A stretch of DNA of 64,000 bases from Annona cherimola (GCA_030490835.1 CM059977.1:35733676-35797675); one strand, 5' to 3'; shown: positions 23,201 through 34,674, numbered from the stretch's first letter. The notes: generated by a model not told the origin, from the sequence alone. Numbers and translations: made by a program.

Positions 23201-26200
23201 TTATCAAAGGCAACCCTAAAACATACCAGTTAAGAAATAGTTTGAAAATTAAGTTCCAAATCAGTTGATGAGGATAAAGAGAGTGAGATGCCATAAGCAA
23301 AAAGCCAAACACTAGAACTTTGGCACATTTTGGTAATTCATGAACATCTTGAGAGAAAGAAATGAGGAATCCTCTTTTCAAGACTCCTGCTCCAGTTGGT
23401 TCTTTTCCTTAGTTTGTTTTAGAAGTAGTTTTCTTCAGCTTTAGTCACTTGCAGTCAAAAGGTTAAATGAGACAAAAGTAAGAACAAGTAATAAAACCAA
23501 TTTACACAGATCAGTTGGTTAATCACCATGTCTTGAAGTGAAGGTAAAAGATCACCAACAGATAATACATCAAATCTGAAAAAAAAAAAAAAAAAATTTA
23601 AGGGTGTGTTTAGTAATGTGCAAAAAATGTCAAGCTAAAACTTTTCATTTTCCATAACTATGCTATTTTTTTAAAATAATTTCTTCACATCTTCCTATAC
23701 AACTACCTTACTTTTCAATCATTTCTACATAGCTATCCACAAAACTAACCTATTTATTTTGATTTTATTCTCTTTACTCCTCATCATTACCCCTATCACA
23801 TCATTTTTTTTTCAATTCAAAAACTTCTATACCAAAAACTTTTCATCCAAAAGTTTTATTACTTCCCGAACACACCCTAAATAAATCCAAGTGCACAAGA
23901 AACGATGGATTTCCATTAGATGTTTCATTATCATCATTAAAATCAAATTTTCAGTTAGCTGCATGAATGCTGGGGATGCAATACTCATTTCTCACTATTT
24001 TCGCCCACCTTGATGATAATGTAAAATCTAACCCACCAATTATGTACATATCATTTGAATGACTGGGAAACAAAATTTCATAAAAATCAAAGATGTCAAT
24101 GGGCCCCATCCAAAAAATGTGTAAAATTCACATAATAAAATTGTTTAATTTATATATCAATTTGACAACTGTCAATTCAGCAGGTAAACCATCTAAAACA
24201 TTCTTTCTCTATGAATGAATGATTCTACAAATTATTAAAACAATTTACTGCATCTATGAATGGATTTACAAATTTCTCATAATGGGAAATGCTTCTATGG
24301 TCAAGCCATGTTTAGGCCCATCTTGACGATTTTACAAAATACAAATTGTACATTATTCCTATTATTACCTAAATAGCTAAAATATGAAATATCATTTCAA
24401 TCAAAGACTGATATGAGCCTAAACTGCAATATCATTTAAGAGTGAAAACTAAAACATTAAACATTGTTTTGTTAAGAAAATGACTTAGATGCTTATATTC
24501 AATTATGGGCTTTGCTTCTATGTAACCAGGTTACCTAGAAGTGGAGCCATGTAACCCCCACAAATTTTAAGATTTTGATCCTTGATGGAAAATTCAATTC
24601 ATTCATTGTATTTAACATCATTTGTTTATCTAGGAGACCAAGTTTTATCCCAATCAAGTATGTTTATGGGACCACATTTGTTGAAATATATATACATTCA
24701 TGTGTAAATTATAAAAAACGTTTAAATCCACATACACATTTATTAGAATGTAATAATACTTTATAGAATCATTTATCCACATAGAAATTGTATTTTAGAC
24801 TATTTAGATATTGAAAATAAACTTTAAAATTGATATTTAGTGTTAACTATTTTATTACAGTGATTTTCAATGGGGCTCATGCACAGTGAAATTAGACAAA
24901 TAAAAGGGTTTCCAAGATACCTTAGATAATGTTAAACACAATGGATGAAGTGGATTTTCTATCAACCATCAAGATTTTACAAATGAAGGGGGTTACATAG
25001 AAAAGAGGTTTCATAAAAGCGGGACCATTTAAGTATCTAAACCTGATAAAATGTTTATCATATAAAAAACAATGCATGTGACATTCATGTAAATGGATTC
25101 AAACAGATTTCAAATTTTACACTTCTATATTATTTTAAAAGTGTGAAGCATATATTATCAAAAAAAAAAAAGTGTGAAGCATATAAAATCCTGATCAAAA
25201 TGATTTCTTTATATTTTAGCTAAACATAATAGGCGGCTTGGATTTGGTCAAATCATCAAGGTGAGCCCAAAAAGAGACTTGGCCATAGAAGTATTTCCTT
25301 TTATAATTTACACATAATTATACATATTTTAAGCAACACAGCCAACCCAAGATTCCAAATGAAATGATTTTCGGTCACATGATAAAGCATTGGATTTTGA
25401 TTTAAACTCCCATCCAAGAGGTTCCCATGAAATTGGTTCCCCCAAAGAGGAGCCCTGCCTAACAAGTCATAAACTTACTGATGGAAGGTTAGAAGGATAA
25501 AATAGAAGCAACTGTGTTCATAGTGGTGGCAAAAGAGCTGAGTAAGATAAATACGCATAGATTGTCATGATGTAATCAGGCAAATGTCGACTGAAACCAA
25601 CCAGTACACACAGAGGGAACAGACCTTCAGGTCTCCAATTCACCAGCTTGTATATGTGCATACACAAGCTAGAGGGCAGCATTTCAGTGGTTCAGGTTGA
25701 CCACCTAGAGAAGGTGACCTAATATTTCCTTTCCTTTCCTAATTTTTGCAGTAAATACAAAATATTCCACCAAAATAAACCACTGAAAGTCTGCAAGTGC
25801 TGGGAGACTTGGGAACACATGGACAACTATTGTGTCATACAAAAAGCCTAAACAAGAACTACAGGCATCAAAGGTATCATGTCAATCTTCTAACCTTTGG
25901 CACCATTTGGCTCTTCCCACTTAGAAAAATGAGTACCATCAAATGCTGATGTAGCCTGAAACATAAACAGGGAAAATTTACTATCTCATAATGATAATAT
26001 GAATACACAAATCAATGAGAGCCTTTGAAGATGTAACTTACAATTCCAAAAGGGAGCTCTTCACCACTAGCGATGACGGAACCAGAACATATTCTATTGA
26101 ATGTCAGTAGCGGTAGTGAGAGGGACTCTGTACCAAAGTTTTTAGCATTCCTAACGTTTACAATGCCATCATCAATAGCATCTACAGCCACGGGCAAAGC

Positions 26201-29200
26201 CAATGATGTTTTAACAGGATCATCAGACAAACAAACATACACTTCTCCATCAGTCAGTGACTCCCTTTTCAGGGAAAGAGAAGCCAGAAGGCCATCTATA
26301 GAAGGCATGACTTTATGCATGGAGAATAATAATGAACCACTATCTGCACTGATTGAAGTTCTGCGCACTTTAAAAGAGATTTTTTGAATATCGATCAAGA
26401 TATTTTTTATCATCTCCAACAATTCTAGGCTTTTGGCTTTGGAAAAATCATTACTATTTAACTGAGATACGAGATGAGACAAGGCATTATAGATTTCTGT
26501 GACATGGTCGTCTACACAAATACGGAGGGGGCAAGACGAACTCCAAGAATCAGTCTTGTCAACACCCAGTTCACCTCTTTCTAAGCGCCATTCCTTGGCT
26601 CCACTTAGTCTCCCTGGTAATCTGGCTAAATCAGCATCTTGAGAATGGATTCCCTCTCAAGCTCTTCTGCTTCTTTTCTGTCACGATCTTCAAGCTTAGA
26701 AATATCTTCAGAAGTGAGGTGTTTTCTACATTCATTTCTCATACAAGAAAGAACAGCAGAAGCAATAGGCTCTGTTGTAATATTTCTTCTAGATAGAACC
26801 TGGCAAACCAAATAAGATGACCAGTAAAGTGATGATTATTAATGGTGAAATTTTAAGGAACATGTCACATGCAAGACTATTTACCTCATGCCATTTCCTT
26901 GTGTAATGTCTAGTGACATCATAAACTCCATCTTTTGCAATGCCAATCACATAATTCAACTTCTTTCCCCAACTGCCAGTAACAGCAAATTCTTATGTCA
27001 AAAATGAAAAACATAAAGCATGGTAAAGAAGGCAACCAACAAAAATAATTTGTTAAATTGACTTTTTTTTTATATAAAAAAAAAAGTTGATGAATATTTG
27101 AATGTCTACAAAGAAAAAGTAAAGCAATGGTAAAAGAATGTACCCGGATTCATATAACAGTGGATTGTCATATATTCCTTCACAGGGATCGAGATGCATC
27201 CATCTGTATCTTCATCGAAGTCAACAATCATGCTTTCTTCTTAGTGGGATAACATAAAAAAACCATATCAAAATAATAGCAATCAAAGCCCCACCTTCCA
27301 AGATATTCTGAATAACATTCTGTCCACACATGATCTGTGAAATCCAAAATCTGGAAATTAAGAACAAGCAAACAAGATTCTTAGTTTATCCTCCAAATTT
27401 TGGGACATGCCCTCTTGGGTCACTCTGATAATGGAAAATTTTCCATAATAAATCTTCTTTTAATTAAATGACATATAAAAAGGAGAAATTTTGCTCAACA
27501 AGGAAAATATATATAATTGGAGACAAATTTTGTTGACTCAAAATGACATGCCAATTGATATTCCCTTAGAACAAGAAATGTTCCATATAAATTAATCATG
27601 TACTTGTTAGACCTGGAGAAAAGAGTTTACAAGATAGTTGCATTGCAGAGAAGAGATGCCTTGATAAAGAATTGAAGGGTTATAAGAAAAGACAATAGAA
27701 ACATTGTCGCATGACCATGCATAAATAACAAGTTCACAGTACCAAGGAAAAACCGTAACTAGATAATATGCTAGCACTTGCATAATTCATCAGCATGATG
27801 CCAAGGTGTAGAATATACCAAGACTAAAGCTAGGGAGTGACCATGCTTGAAACTCAAAATTCATTACCACTCTGCCAATGTTCAGAATATCATGGAAAGA
27901 CAGCAAGATAGAGGACAACCTAGCACAAACATAATACATAGACGTGCCACAGAGAAAATCCTTTTCTCCAGTGGAAAAGGAAAAGGGGAAAAAACGCGCA
28001 TGCGCACAAATTATACTAATATGACGTGTCACGGCAGCTTGCCATAACATTCCCCTAATAAAAAAACAAAATACAAAATAAGTAAAATATATATGAAACA
28101 TAAGAAATATAAGAAAATATATAAAATAAAAAGTACAATATCATCATAAGCTATTTGTCACCTCTGTGGGGTTGTATGCATGGATCATGTTCCGCATTCT
28201 TTATAATCATAAACTATATTATCAATAATCTCTAGATTCTTCATATCTTGTTTAATTACTTCTATCCATATTTTGGAGAGAATTCCTCTAATTCTTTACT
28301 GTCTTCCACTTGAATAAATTCAACTCTCCTAATTGATATCATTTCAAGGCTCCGTTTAATATGCCCAAACTACCTTAGTCTGTTTTCTCTCATTTTATAG
28401 TCTATTGGTTTCATCTTTAGACTATCTCAGATTATTTCATTTCTAATTTTATCTTTTGTTGTTTTACTACTCATCCACCTTAACATTCTTATTTTCGCCT
28501 CTCATTCTATATATGTTATTCTTTAACTGCCAATATTCTACCCCATATAACATAGCTAGTCCATAATTGTTGTCTTATAAAATTTTTCTAATTTAGTAGA
28601 ACTCGATGGTCACATAAATCTCTTGAAGCGCCTCGTCATTTCTTCCATCTTACTTAGATTCTATTTATAAGATTTTGCTCGATTTTTCCATTTTCTGAAC
28701 TACTGATCCTAAATGCCAAAAGTCATCAGTTCTTGACCAGACTTGATTTAACAATATTAATTAGTTCATCATCTACTAGCTCATTAGTATTAAAGTTACG
28801 TTTCATATATCCAGTTTTCATTTGACTGGTTCTAAAATCATTAAATTCTAAAGCATCTCTCCACTTAGTTTCAAATTTACTCCTCTTGTTTCATATATTA
28901 GGACTATACATCGGCAAATAACATGCACCAAGATAATTCTAGTAAATGTTAGTAAGTTCATCTATACCTAAAATGAAAAGGTAAAAACTTAAAAGTTGAG
29001 CCTTGATGCAGTCAAGCTCCGCCACAGCACGTTCCTTATAAGGGATACCCTATAACTAACAACTTGTAATGTCGCTTTAGAATCAATGAAGAAAGATATG
29101 GCAAAAATTTCTATAATACCAGCTGCCCACCTATCATGTGAACCTTTGTTCTGTATCCAAGCTTGGGACCGGCAATAAGAGGAAAACTATTATTGGAAAG

Positions 29201-32200
29201 GTTACAAAATAAAAATCTGAAATATAAAAGATAAAAGAAATGACATATAAAAATATAAAACATGTGGGTTTAATGACTGTCCTGCTTAAATGGACAAGAT
29301 CTTACAAAAGATGAAATTATTGAGAACGATTTTGACAGTTTGTAGGATTTTATCAGATTATTTGTTTTCTAACATATTTATTACCATATTGAAATGAGTG
29401 TATAATGTGCAGCACTAACTTAGAATTACTGCTTTAAATTATTTTAGTATCACATATTGGCGACTTTACTAAAAGAACAGAAAATCTTTTTTCTGGAGAA
29501 GTATATTTATATGTTCTTTTTGGTATTTTTAAATATTCAAATACAATTTCAGCATCTTACAGCCCAACAGAAAGATAAAACTGAAGCACTTTTCAAATTA
29601 TATGGCAAAACACTAAACAACCTTAGCTTACAATAGTTCCTGCAAATGCTTTACTATTAAAAGAATTTTTATCTTGATAGTTAAAATTACACAGCTAGGC
29701 CTAAGGCACAGAGAAGACACTCTAGTTGCGCCCCTAAATGAAATAAAAGAATCACCACTACCAATGCCAGTAACAATAGCAGCAGCAGCAGCAGCATTCA
29801 TAAAGAGCAATTTTAGTGGACTTTTAGGCAATGACTAACCAGACGAGATTCATAACCAAAGGCCCTACAATAAAGTGTAAAGCAATTAGCCCACTCTCCA
29901 CAACGTCGTCGTCGAGTCTCCACAAGCTGCATCAATAATGGAAAATATCACATCCCAAAAATAAACTAACCAAATACTGAGAAAAATATATATATAACAG
30001 AAAACTTCCCCAATACCTTAAGTGGATCATTATATCGTGGGAAACGAGTTGTGGTGGAGCACTTGTTGCACCTGAAAAGGCAAAAGGCCCAACATGAAGA
30101 ATAGCAACAAGAGAGTATGGGAGTGAAAGATAAGTAAACATTGTTTTACATTCCTACCTATAGAGTTCAACTCGTGAGCCACCAAATTGCACCTCAGAAG
30201 CAAGCGGATCACCCATTCTAATAAAGTTGGTTCCATCACCGCACCTATCACAAGGTGGTGAATTGACCCATCTACATTTGAACTATAATGTGAGAAGAAA
30301 TCCTAATCCGATAAGGAAAAAAGTTGAAATAGTGGTGCAAAATGTATTAAAGTAGAAAAAGCACCAAGGAGCATGCCAAATGTAAATAACACAAAAAATA
30401 GCATGGAAAAGAAGTCAAACAAACACACTGAATAGGCCATAACTAACACCTAATGTGATATATGATCTCATACACCACAGTTGAGAACATAAGCTAAATT
30501 TGGAGAAAACATTGAAGTTGCCCCCTAATATAATGAAAGCAACGGTTAAGGATAGTTTTTTTCTTTTTTTTTTTCTTTTTACTAGAGCTGAATATAGTTC
30601 AAACAAAAGTAAGATACATAGGCATAGCCTAAATTTGCATAGCATATCCCACCCCTGTTTCCATTGTGCCATAGCTATTTAACTAGACTTAGGATGTGTT
30701 TGGGAAGTGGTAAAACTTTTGATGAAAAGTATTTGGTGCAAAAGTTTTTAAAACGAAAGAAAATGATGTGATATGGTAGAGATAATGATGATGAGTAGAG
30801 AGGATAAAATTAACATAGATAGGTTAGATGCATGGGTAGTTGAGTAGAAATGATTAAAAAGTAAGGTAGTTGCACAGGAAGAAGTGAAGAAATAATTAAA
30901 AAATAGGATAATTATAAATAGTGAAAAGTTTTAGTCTGAAAAGATTTTAGTGTAAACAAACACTCCCTTAGTCAACAATTTAACTGAGCAATTGTTTTAT
31001 GAACTTGGTCATGGAAATCATAAGGGTAATGAACTACACCTGAATGAATGTTTAAACCAGAAAAGCAATTGCAGCAAAAAAGCATGGTCTTCCTCTTGCT
31101 TTGATGGTCTGAAGTTCCCCTCCTATTAAAAAAATACCACAACTTGGTTTAAGAATTATAGTTACTGAAATTCTAAGAGAAAGGAAATAATTGGGTGAAT
31201 ATTCACATCTTGAGAAACCAGCTTTTACATTCACATACTAGTTTCACATATCAAACAGCTAAATAATATGAATTCACGTTAAAAGAGTGAAAATACAAGT
31301 GAACACAAAAATAAAAGCTAGTCAAAAGACAAGGATTTGAAAATGAAAAATCTTAATTGCAAAGCAAGAAAGCATAATAGGAAGAAAGGAAAGGAGCTTG
31401 TAAGAGCCAATTGCAGAACTATTTAGCAGGTCAAATACTCAGATATTATCTTCTTGGGGAACCAAAGGGTATGCTCATAAGGTAATTTTCTAAGCTGTAA
31501 GATTACAAATTCGGCCGAGAGGGCGACTTCACTTCACCACGGACTATTTAGTCTAACGTGTAGGTCCAGACCACATGTACTGCATACACCACAAGGATAA
31601 TTTTTATTTCGATATCTTTTTATGAGTCATCAAGGCTAAAGTTGTCAGTTGTAATTCTTGCAATGCTTATGTAAAGCAGAAGGGTGTCAAATTTTAAAAT
31701 CATTTTAGTGGTGATGACAGGAAGAGGTAACCTCATTCCACATGTAGAAAAATGAACAAAACATAAGGGATTTTTTTTTCATTTCATCTGATTGGTACTT
31801 ATTATGAGAAGTTCAAGCTGCAATTTTCATAAAGAGAAATAGATAATCAATTTTTAAAAAAAACCATTGACGGCCAATGCAACTGAAATGAGAATTCAGT
31901 TTTCGTAAAGACGGCAACAAGACCAGGGCTGACAGCCAATAGCACTGAAATATGAGAAACCTTTATATTATAGGCTATGCAATTGTATTAGTAAGACCCA
32001 TGCGGCATATATTATTTATTACACACTTAGGGTGCATTTGGTAAGATGGAAAACAAAATTTTCTCACTCCTTACACACCTTTTGAGATAATTTGACATTT
32101 TAGCTACCTAGCTACCCTATTTTTTCTATTATTACCTATACAGTTTAATCATTTTTTCAAATCTTTCTATACAACCAGCCTAGCTGTTTCATCTTTATTC

Positions 32201-34294
32201 TCTTTACTCTCAATTATTAACCTTGCATATCATATCATTCTCTCACTTTTCAAAAATGTTTCCATTTTTTTTTTTTTACATCTTACTAGACAGACCCTTA
32301 ATGAACTCAATGATGTTACAAGAGCAACTTATTTATGGTCACAATAGTTCAACAGACAAGGAGATCAAGAAATAATGCCTCAAAAAAACATAGTAATTAC
32401 AGTTTTTGCACTACAAAGTAATGAATCTATAAGGCAAAACTTTTTTGAACTAAGAAGAAATAAAAACATGTTCCATTAAATAGCTATATGGCTCGTTAAC
32501 CCACATTCTTGACAGGTGGTATGGACATTTCAGATGTCCCAAATCTCTGGCTGTTCATCTAGAACAACGATGTAGATGAATTCTCACCTTGGCTAAAGAA
32601 ACCAATGCCTTCTCCTCCAGATCATCAAAAGGAACAGTCATGCGAGCTGCCTCCTGCCGAACTTGATCTTCGTACTATGCAAAACAACACTCAGAGACAA
32701 GACTTTCTTCAACTTCCCCACCCCTCTCCATCCATGATAATAAATAAGAAATCAAAAGACTGAGAGATAAAAACATCTTAAAATTATGGAGTTACCTGGA
32801 GAACCTGCTTCACATATGGGCGGATCCTTTCCTCAAAAGCCCTTCCGATTTTCATTTGCACGGAATTGCTGAAAGAAGAGTTCCTCTTCTTCTGCCTATT
32901 GAGGGAAACAAAACACAGCTGTCAGAACCATTAAAATGGCAGGCTGCAAACATGACACATCCAGCATCCTTTTTTTTTATGATTTCTTTTACAATATCAC
33001 TCATATTTTTGTTATAATTCAAGCCCAATTCACCCAATTCACTTACCGATAACTACCAACAATATACATCAACAGGGAAGGAGACCGATACTCCTCAAAT
33101 GGAAGACACAATGCTACCAGCAGAGATTGAAACCCCAACCTCATGGACGCAAGCCACCCATGTTGGCAACACATCCAGCATTTAAATAGTGAAAAAAGCA
33201 GGCAGAGAACATGGCATGTCCAGCATTGAGATTATTCACTATTTCACTTGAATCATGGCATCTCATTCTCACCCATTGTTGAACTGCTTCACGCATACAC
33301 ATTTCTCAATCCACAGTACTCTAGCTCTGACTTTAACCGTCTGTTTGCATGGATTTACCAATTCAAAACGACTGAACTTTCAACCAACTTATGAGACCAA
33401 ACTGTCCATCTGTTAGGCCTTTTGAAATATCAGGATCATCCAAGCACCTTGAATCTAGAGCTCCACACAAGTGAATACAGATTCTACGTTCATATGATGT
33501 AGGCAGTCTGAACCAACATGCATTGTGTGCTACACATAGGGAGCTAGCGCCCCAATCTTGACATAGCCCAAGTGCTAGCCAGAACTAAAAGCAGCTAAGG
33601 AAATCTCTCCACCGTAAAAGAAAGAAAGCATTATAAAACAGCAATTTTCCACCAAAAAGAGCGCTTGGTCTCACCTCACTAATATCAACCAGCCTAATTT
33701 TGGAAAAATCCAGCAATATTCAAGAATTCCACAAGAACAAATGAATTCAAATTACGCAATTCAGTCTCCGCGGCATAAAGGCCACTTAACCTGCAACATC
33801 CGAGCCAATTCTTCATCTGACTTCAAAAGGCCGGCGGCATCATTGGATGAACTGGTGGCAGCGGCGGCGGTTTCTTCCTCTTCTAGCTTGACATGGTCAT
33901 TGATCGACACCAGCCGGAGCTTCTCAGCAGCGAGGTCGAGGTCCGAATCAGTGCTGATGAACTGATTTCTCTCTCCAAAGATCTTTCACAGCAGTGAACC
34001 AAACCGAGAGAGTAGATGAGCATACACACAGAAATACAAGATGATGACGATGTACAAAGAGAGATTGGACGAAGAGAAAGAAGAAGACCTTCTGATCATC
34101 AGGAGGGATTGATGTGAGCGAGAAGAGCTGGAATTTGAGAACCTGCAAGAATCGAATAAGAGCAGCGAGAGCAACAAAAAAAAAGCGAGGAGATTATAGA
34201 ATGAGAAAGAGACGCACATCTAGTCCGTCCTCGGTCTCGTAGTCGCATGGAAATGGGAGTGATTGTGTTGAACCAGGAGCTTCCTCGCCACCAT
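17195..34294 (-). CDS. PNG1: Peptide:N-glycanase (PNG1), 17 exons, three frameshifts
   Basis: PNG1 removes N-glycans from misfolded glycoproteins retro-translocated to the cytosol by cleaving the Asn-glycan amide bond, before proteasomal degradation. Exons in gene order: 34294-34218, 34142-34089, 33982-33791, 32895-32796, 32674-32588, 31122-31040, 30271-30158, 30071-30017, 29926-29840, 27350-27295, 27203-27144, 26972-26885, 26799-26042, 25955-25895, 20011-19909, 17487-17353, 17279-17195. Every intron is GT-AG and phases match throughout. The sum is 2195 nt, about 731 residues against 721 in Arabidopsis. The order is an N-terminal ubiquitin-like start, a transglutaminase core with a Zn site (four Cys) and a Cys/His/Asp triad, and a C-terminal galactose-binding-like domain. 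Exons 1, 4 and 13 each carry a one-base indel relative to the family. The locus is thus a recent pseudogene or contains consensus errors. Introns 5, 9, 14 and 15 are long and full of transposons. Confidence 0.93.
17353..17487 (-). CDS. PNG1: PNG1 exon 16
   Basis: 135 nt, intact. [10 protein letters not shown] and F-E-R-R-F-Q-R-K are typical beta-sandwich strands of this domain. Confidence 0.92.
18355..18716. mobile_element. MITE with long TIRs in PNG1 intron 15
   Basis: The left end CTTATGTAAGCATGGAAGCC and the right end (reverse complement CTTATGTAAGCGAGGAAGCC) form TIRs of about 36 bp. Weaker inverted similarity extends some 25 bp further outward on both sides. This is probably Mutator-like, from the long TIRs. 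No coding sequence. Confidence 0.65.
19143..19413. mobile_element. Tourist-like MITE, copy a (intron 15)
   Basis: About 270 bp. It shares internal blocks (CATTTCTACATAACTACC and similar) with the copies at 23602, 30692, 32030, 34675 and 35193. The ends GGAGGTGTTTG and CAAACATGCCC are flanked by TTC on both sides. Confidence 0.65.
19909..20011 (-). CDS. PNG1: PNG1 exon 15
   Basis: 103 nt, intact. G-C-W-I-I-Y and [14 protein letters not shown] continue the C-terminal domain. It lies 5.9 kb from exon 14. Confidence 0.92.
20520..21000. repeat. dispersed repeat, empty-site copy (intron 14)
   Basis: It is similar to 24000-24283 joined to 25299-25400, including blocks like TATGAATGGATT and TTTACACAT. 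It thus gives the uninterrupted version of the repeat into which the 24284-25298 element inserted. Confidence 0.5.
23602..23877. mobile_element. Tourist-like MITE, copy b (intron 14)
   Basis: GGGTGTGTTTAGTAA and TTCCCGAACACACCC are inverted ends, flanked by TAA on both sides. The 3-bp TAA/TTA duplication fits PIF/Harbinger (Tourist) MITEs. A 16-nt poly(A) lies just left. Confidence 0.75.
24284..25298. mobile_element. Mutator-like element with long TIRs, 1.0 kb (intron 14)
   Basis: The left end GGGAAATGCTTCTATGG and right end CCATAGAAGTATTTCC begin inverted repeats of about 50 bp. Flanking 9-mers TCTCATAAT and TTTTATAAT match at 7 of 9. No transposase is present. A second element is nested inside. 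Confidence 0.65.
24507..25026. mobile_element. nested MITE with 'CTTCTATGTAACC' ends
   Basis: The left part GGGCTTTGCTTCTATGTAACC-like and the right part (reverse complement GGTCCCGCTTTTATGAAACC) form imperfect inverted ends. A close relative lies at 56455-56991 and a truncated one at 46877-47130. Confidence 0.55.
25895..25955 (-). CDS. PNG1: PNG1 exon 14
   Basis: 61 nt, intact. It encodes A-F-D-G and K-W-E-E-P-N-G-A-K, the start of the galactose-binding-like domain. Confidence 0.92.
26042..26799 (-). CDS. PNG1: PNG1 exon 13 (large; frameshift)
   Basis: 758 nt between phase-0 introns, one base short of a multiple of three. After E-A-E-E-L-E-R-E the naive frame runs to TAG at 26628-26626. 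Shifting by one base near the AA at 26651-26650 restores the family block L-P-G-R-L-S-G and an open frame of about 200 residues to the exon end (G-E-E-L-P-F-G-I). Confidence 0.9.
26885..26972 (-). CDS. PNG1: PNG1 exon 12
   Basis: 88 nt, intact. [15 protein letters not shown] and Y-T-R-K-W-H-E close the transglutaminase core. Confidence 0.92.
27144..27203 (-). CDS. PNG1: PNG1 exon 11 (catalytic Asp)
   Basis: 60 nt, intact. H-L-D-P-C-E-G contains the triad Asp. Confidence 0.92.
27295..27350 (-). CDS. PNG1: PNG1 exon 10 (catalytic His)
   Basis: 56 nt, intact. D-F-T-D-H-V-W-T-E contains the triad His. Confidence 0.92.
28150..28985 (-). pseudogene. RTE-type LINE reverse transcriptase fragment (intron 9)
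   Basis: The minus strand, read with frame changes, gives the well-known plant RTE reverse transcriptase tail. It starts with C-M-L-F-A-D (the F-A-D-D motif at about 28920-28908, with a base lost in it) and ends near a sequence resembling the element's C-terminal region. Many stops mark it as a dead 5'-truncated copy. It lies in the same orientation as PNG1. Confidence 0.65.
29777..29797. repeat. (AGC)n microsatellite
   Basis: Several AGC units, with GCAGCAGCAGCAGCAGCA-type sequence, in PNG1 intron 9. Confidence 0.8.
29840..29926 (-). CDS. PNG1: PNG1 exon 9 (catalytic Cys)
   Basis: 87 nt, intact. It carries the nucleophile in [10 protein letters not shown]. The residue two before the catalytic Cys is Arg where the family normally has Gly (K-G-R-C-G-E-W), which follows from a CGA in place of GGA. 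Confidence 0.92.
30017..30071 (-). CDS. PNG1: PNG1 exon 8 (zinc site, second Cys pair)
   Basis: 55 nt, intact. R-C-N-K-C gives the second C-x2-C pair, followed by [10 protein letters not shown], a very conserved block. Confidence 0.92.
30158..30271 (-). CDS. PNG1: PNG1 exon 7 (zinc site, first Cys pair)
   Basis: 114 nt, intact. P-P-C-D-R-C-G supplies the first C-x2-C pair of the structural Zn site. Confidence 0.92.
30692..30967. mobile_element. Tourist-like MITE, copy c (intron 6)
   Basis: 276 bp in opposite orientation to copies a and b. It begins GGATGTGTTTGGGAAG and ends ACAAACACTCCC. The duplication is TTA at 30689-30691 and 30968-30970. Confidence 0.75.
31040..31122 (-). CDS. PNG1: PNG1 exon 6
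   Basis: 83 nt, intact. It encodes E-G-N-F-R-P-S-K and a hydrophobic helix L-L-Q-L-L-F-W-F-K at the start of the catalytic core. Confidence 0.92.
32030..32297. mobile_element. Tourist-like MITE, copy d (intron 5)
   Basis: It begins GGGTGCATTTGGTAAG and ends CTTACTAGACAGACCC. The duplication is TTA on both sides. More diverged from a-c internally. Confidence 0.7.
32588..32674 (-). CDS. PNG1: PNG1 exon 5
   Basis: 87 nt, phase 0. It encodes [11 protein letters not shown] and ends A-L-V-S-L-A-K, intact. Confidence 0.92.
32796..32895 (-). CDS. PNG1: PNG1 exon 4 (frameshift)
   Basis: It starts [11 protein letters not shown] and ends [13 protein letters not shown], but the two halves lie in different frames. 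A run of four T (32838-32835 on the minus strand) has one more base than the family reading needs. The naive frame hits TGA at 32835-32833. The length of 100 nt between two phase-0 introns confirms the +1 shift. Confidence 0.88.
33791..33982 (-). CDS. PNG1: PNG1 exon 3
   Basis: 192 nt, phase 0. It contains L-R-L-V-S-I, an Ala/Ser/Glu-rich linker and the conserved D-E-E-L-A-R-M-L-Q end. Confidence 0.9.
34089..34142 (-). CDS. PNG1: PNG1 exon 2
   Basis: 54 nt, phase 0 at both ends. It encodes [11 protein letters not shown] and I-P-P-D-D-Q-K, continuing the N-terminal ubiquitin-like region. Confidence 0.9.
34218..34294 (-). CDS. PNG1: PNG1 exon 1 (start codon; frameshift)
   Basis: The ATG at 34294-34292 opens with M-V-A-R-K, as in other plant PNG1 proteins. 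The end of the exon encodes D-Y-E-T-E-D-G-L-D in a different frame that joins exon 2 correctly. One base is missing between about 34262 and 34240. The joined frame has a TAG about 80 bases upstream and no ATG after it, so no alternative in-frame start is available. Confidence 0.85.
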
Positions 34295-34674
34295 TTTTTC
34301 CCAGGGATTTTTGGGAGAACGGATTGCTGTCAGCATGCCAAGGAACTCCCTACTCCGTGCCGCGTTTCTCTCGGCTGAGCTTTTTTTCCCCATCCAGTGG
34401 TCTGCGTAGCACCAGGATTCGTAGCCTTCTCTACTGAATGCTCCTCTCTTGTTGCCTTCATCGATTCATCGGAACCGTTACAATGATGACTCGGAGGGCT
34501 TCAACCCTGATCTTAACAATCCAAACCAAACATTATGGTAATTATTATTTATTTATTTTAAATATAAATACTATCTTAAATGAAATTTTGTATGGTGCAA
34601 ACCGCAAAATGTTCTAAAAAATAAAAATGACCGCAAGCTATTTAACCACTGTGATTTTTGTTATACGTCAATTA

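Noticed and set aside
25139..25190. retroposed poly(A) insert between two GTGTGAAGCATAT repeats
   Set aside because: The spacer is only about 16 bases and gives no insert. A local slippage duplication is enough.
26073..26387. 104-codon plus-strand frame
   Set aside because: It is the antisense shadow of PNG1 exon 13.
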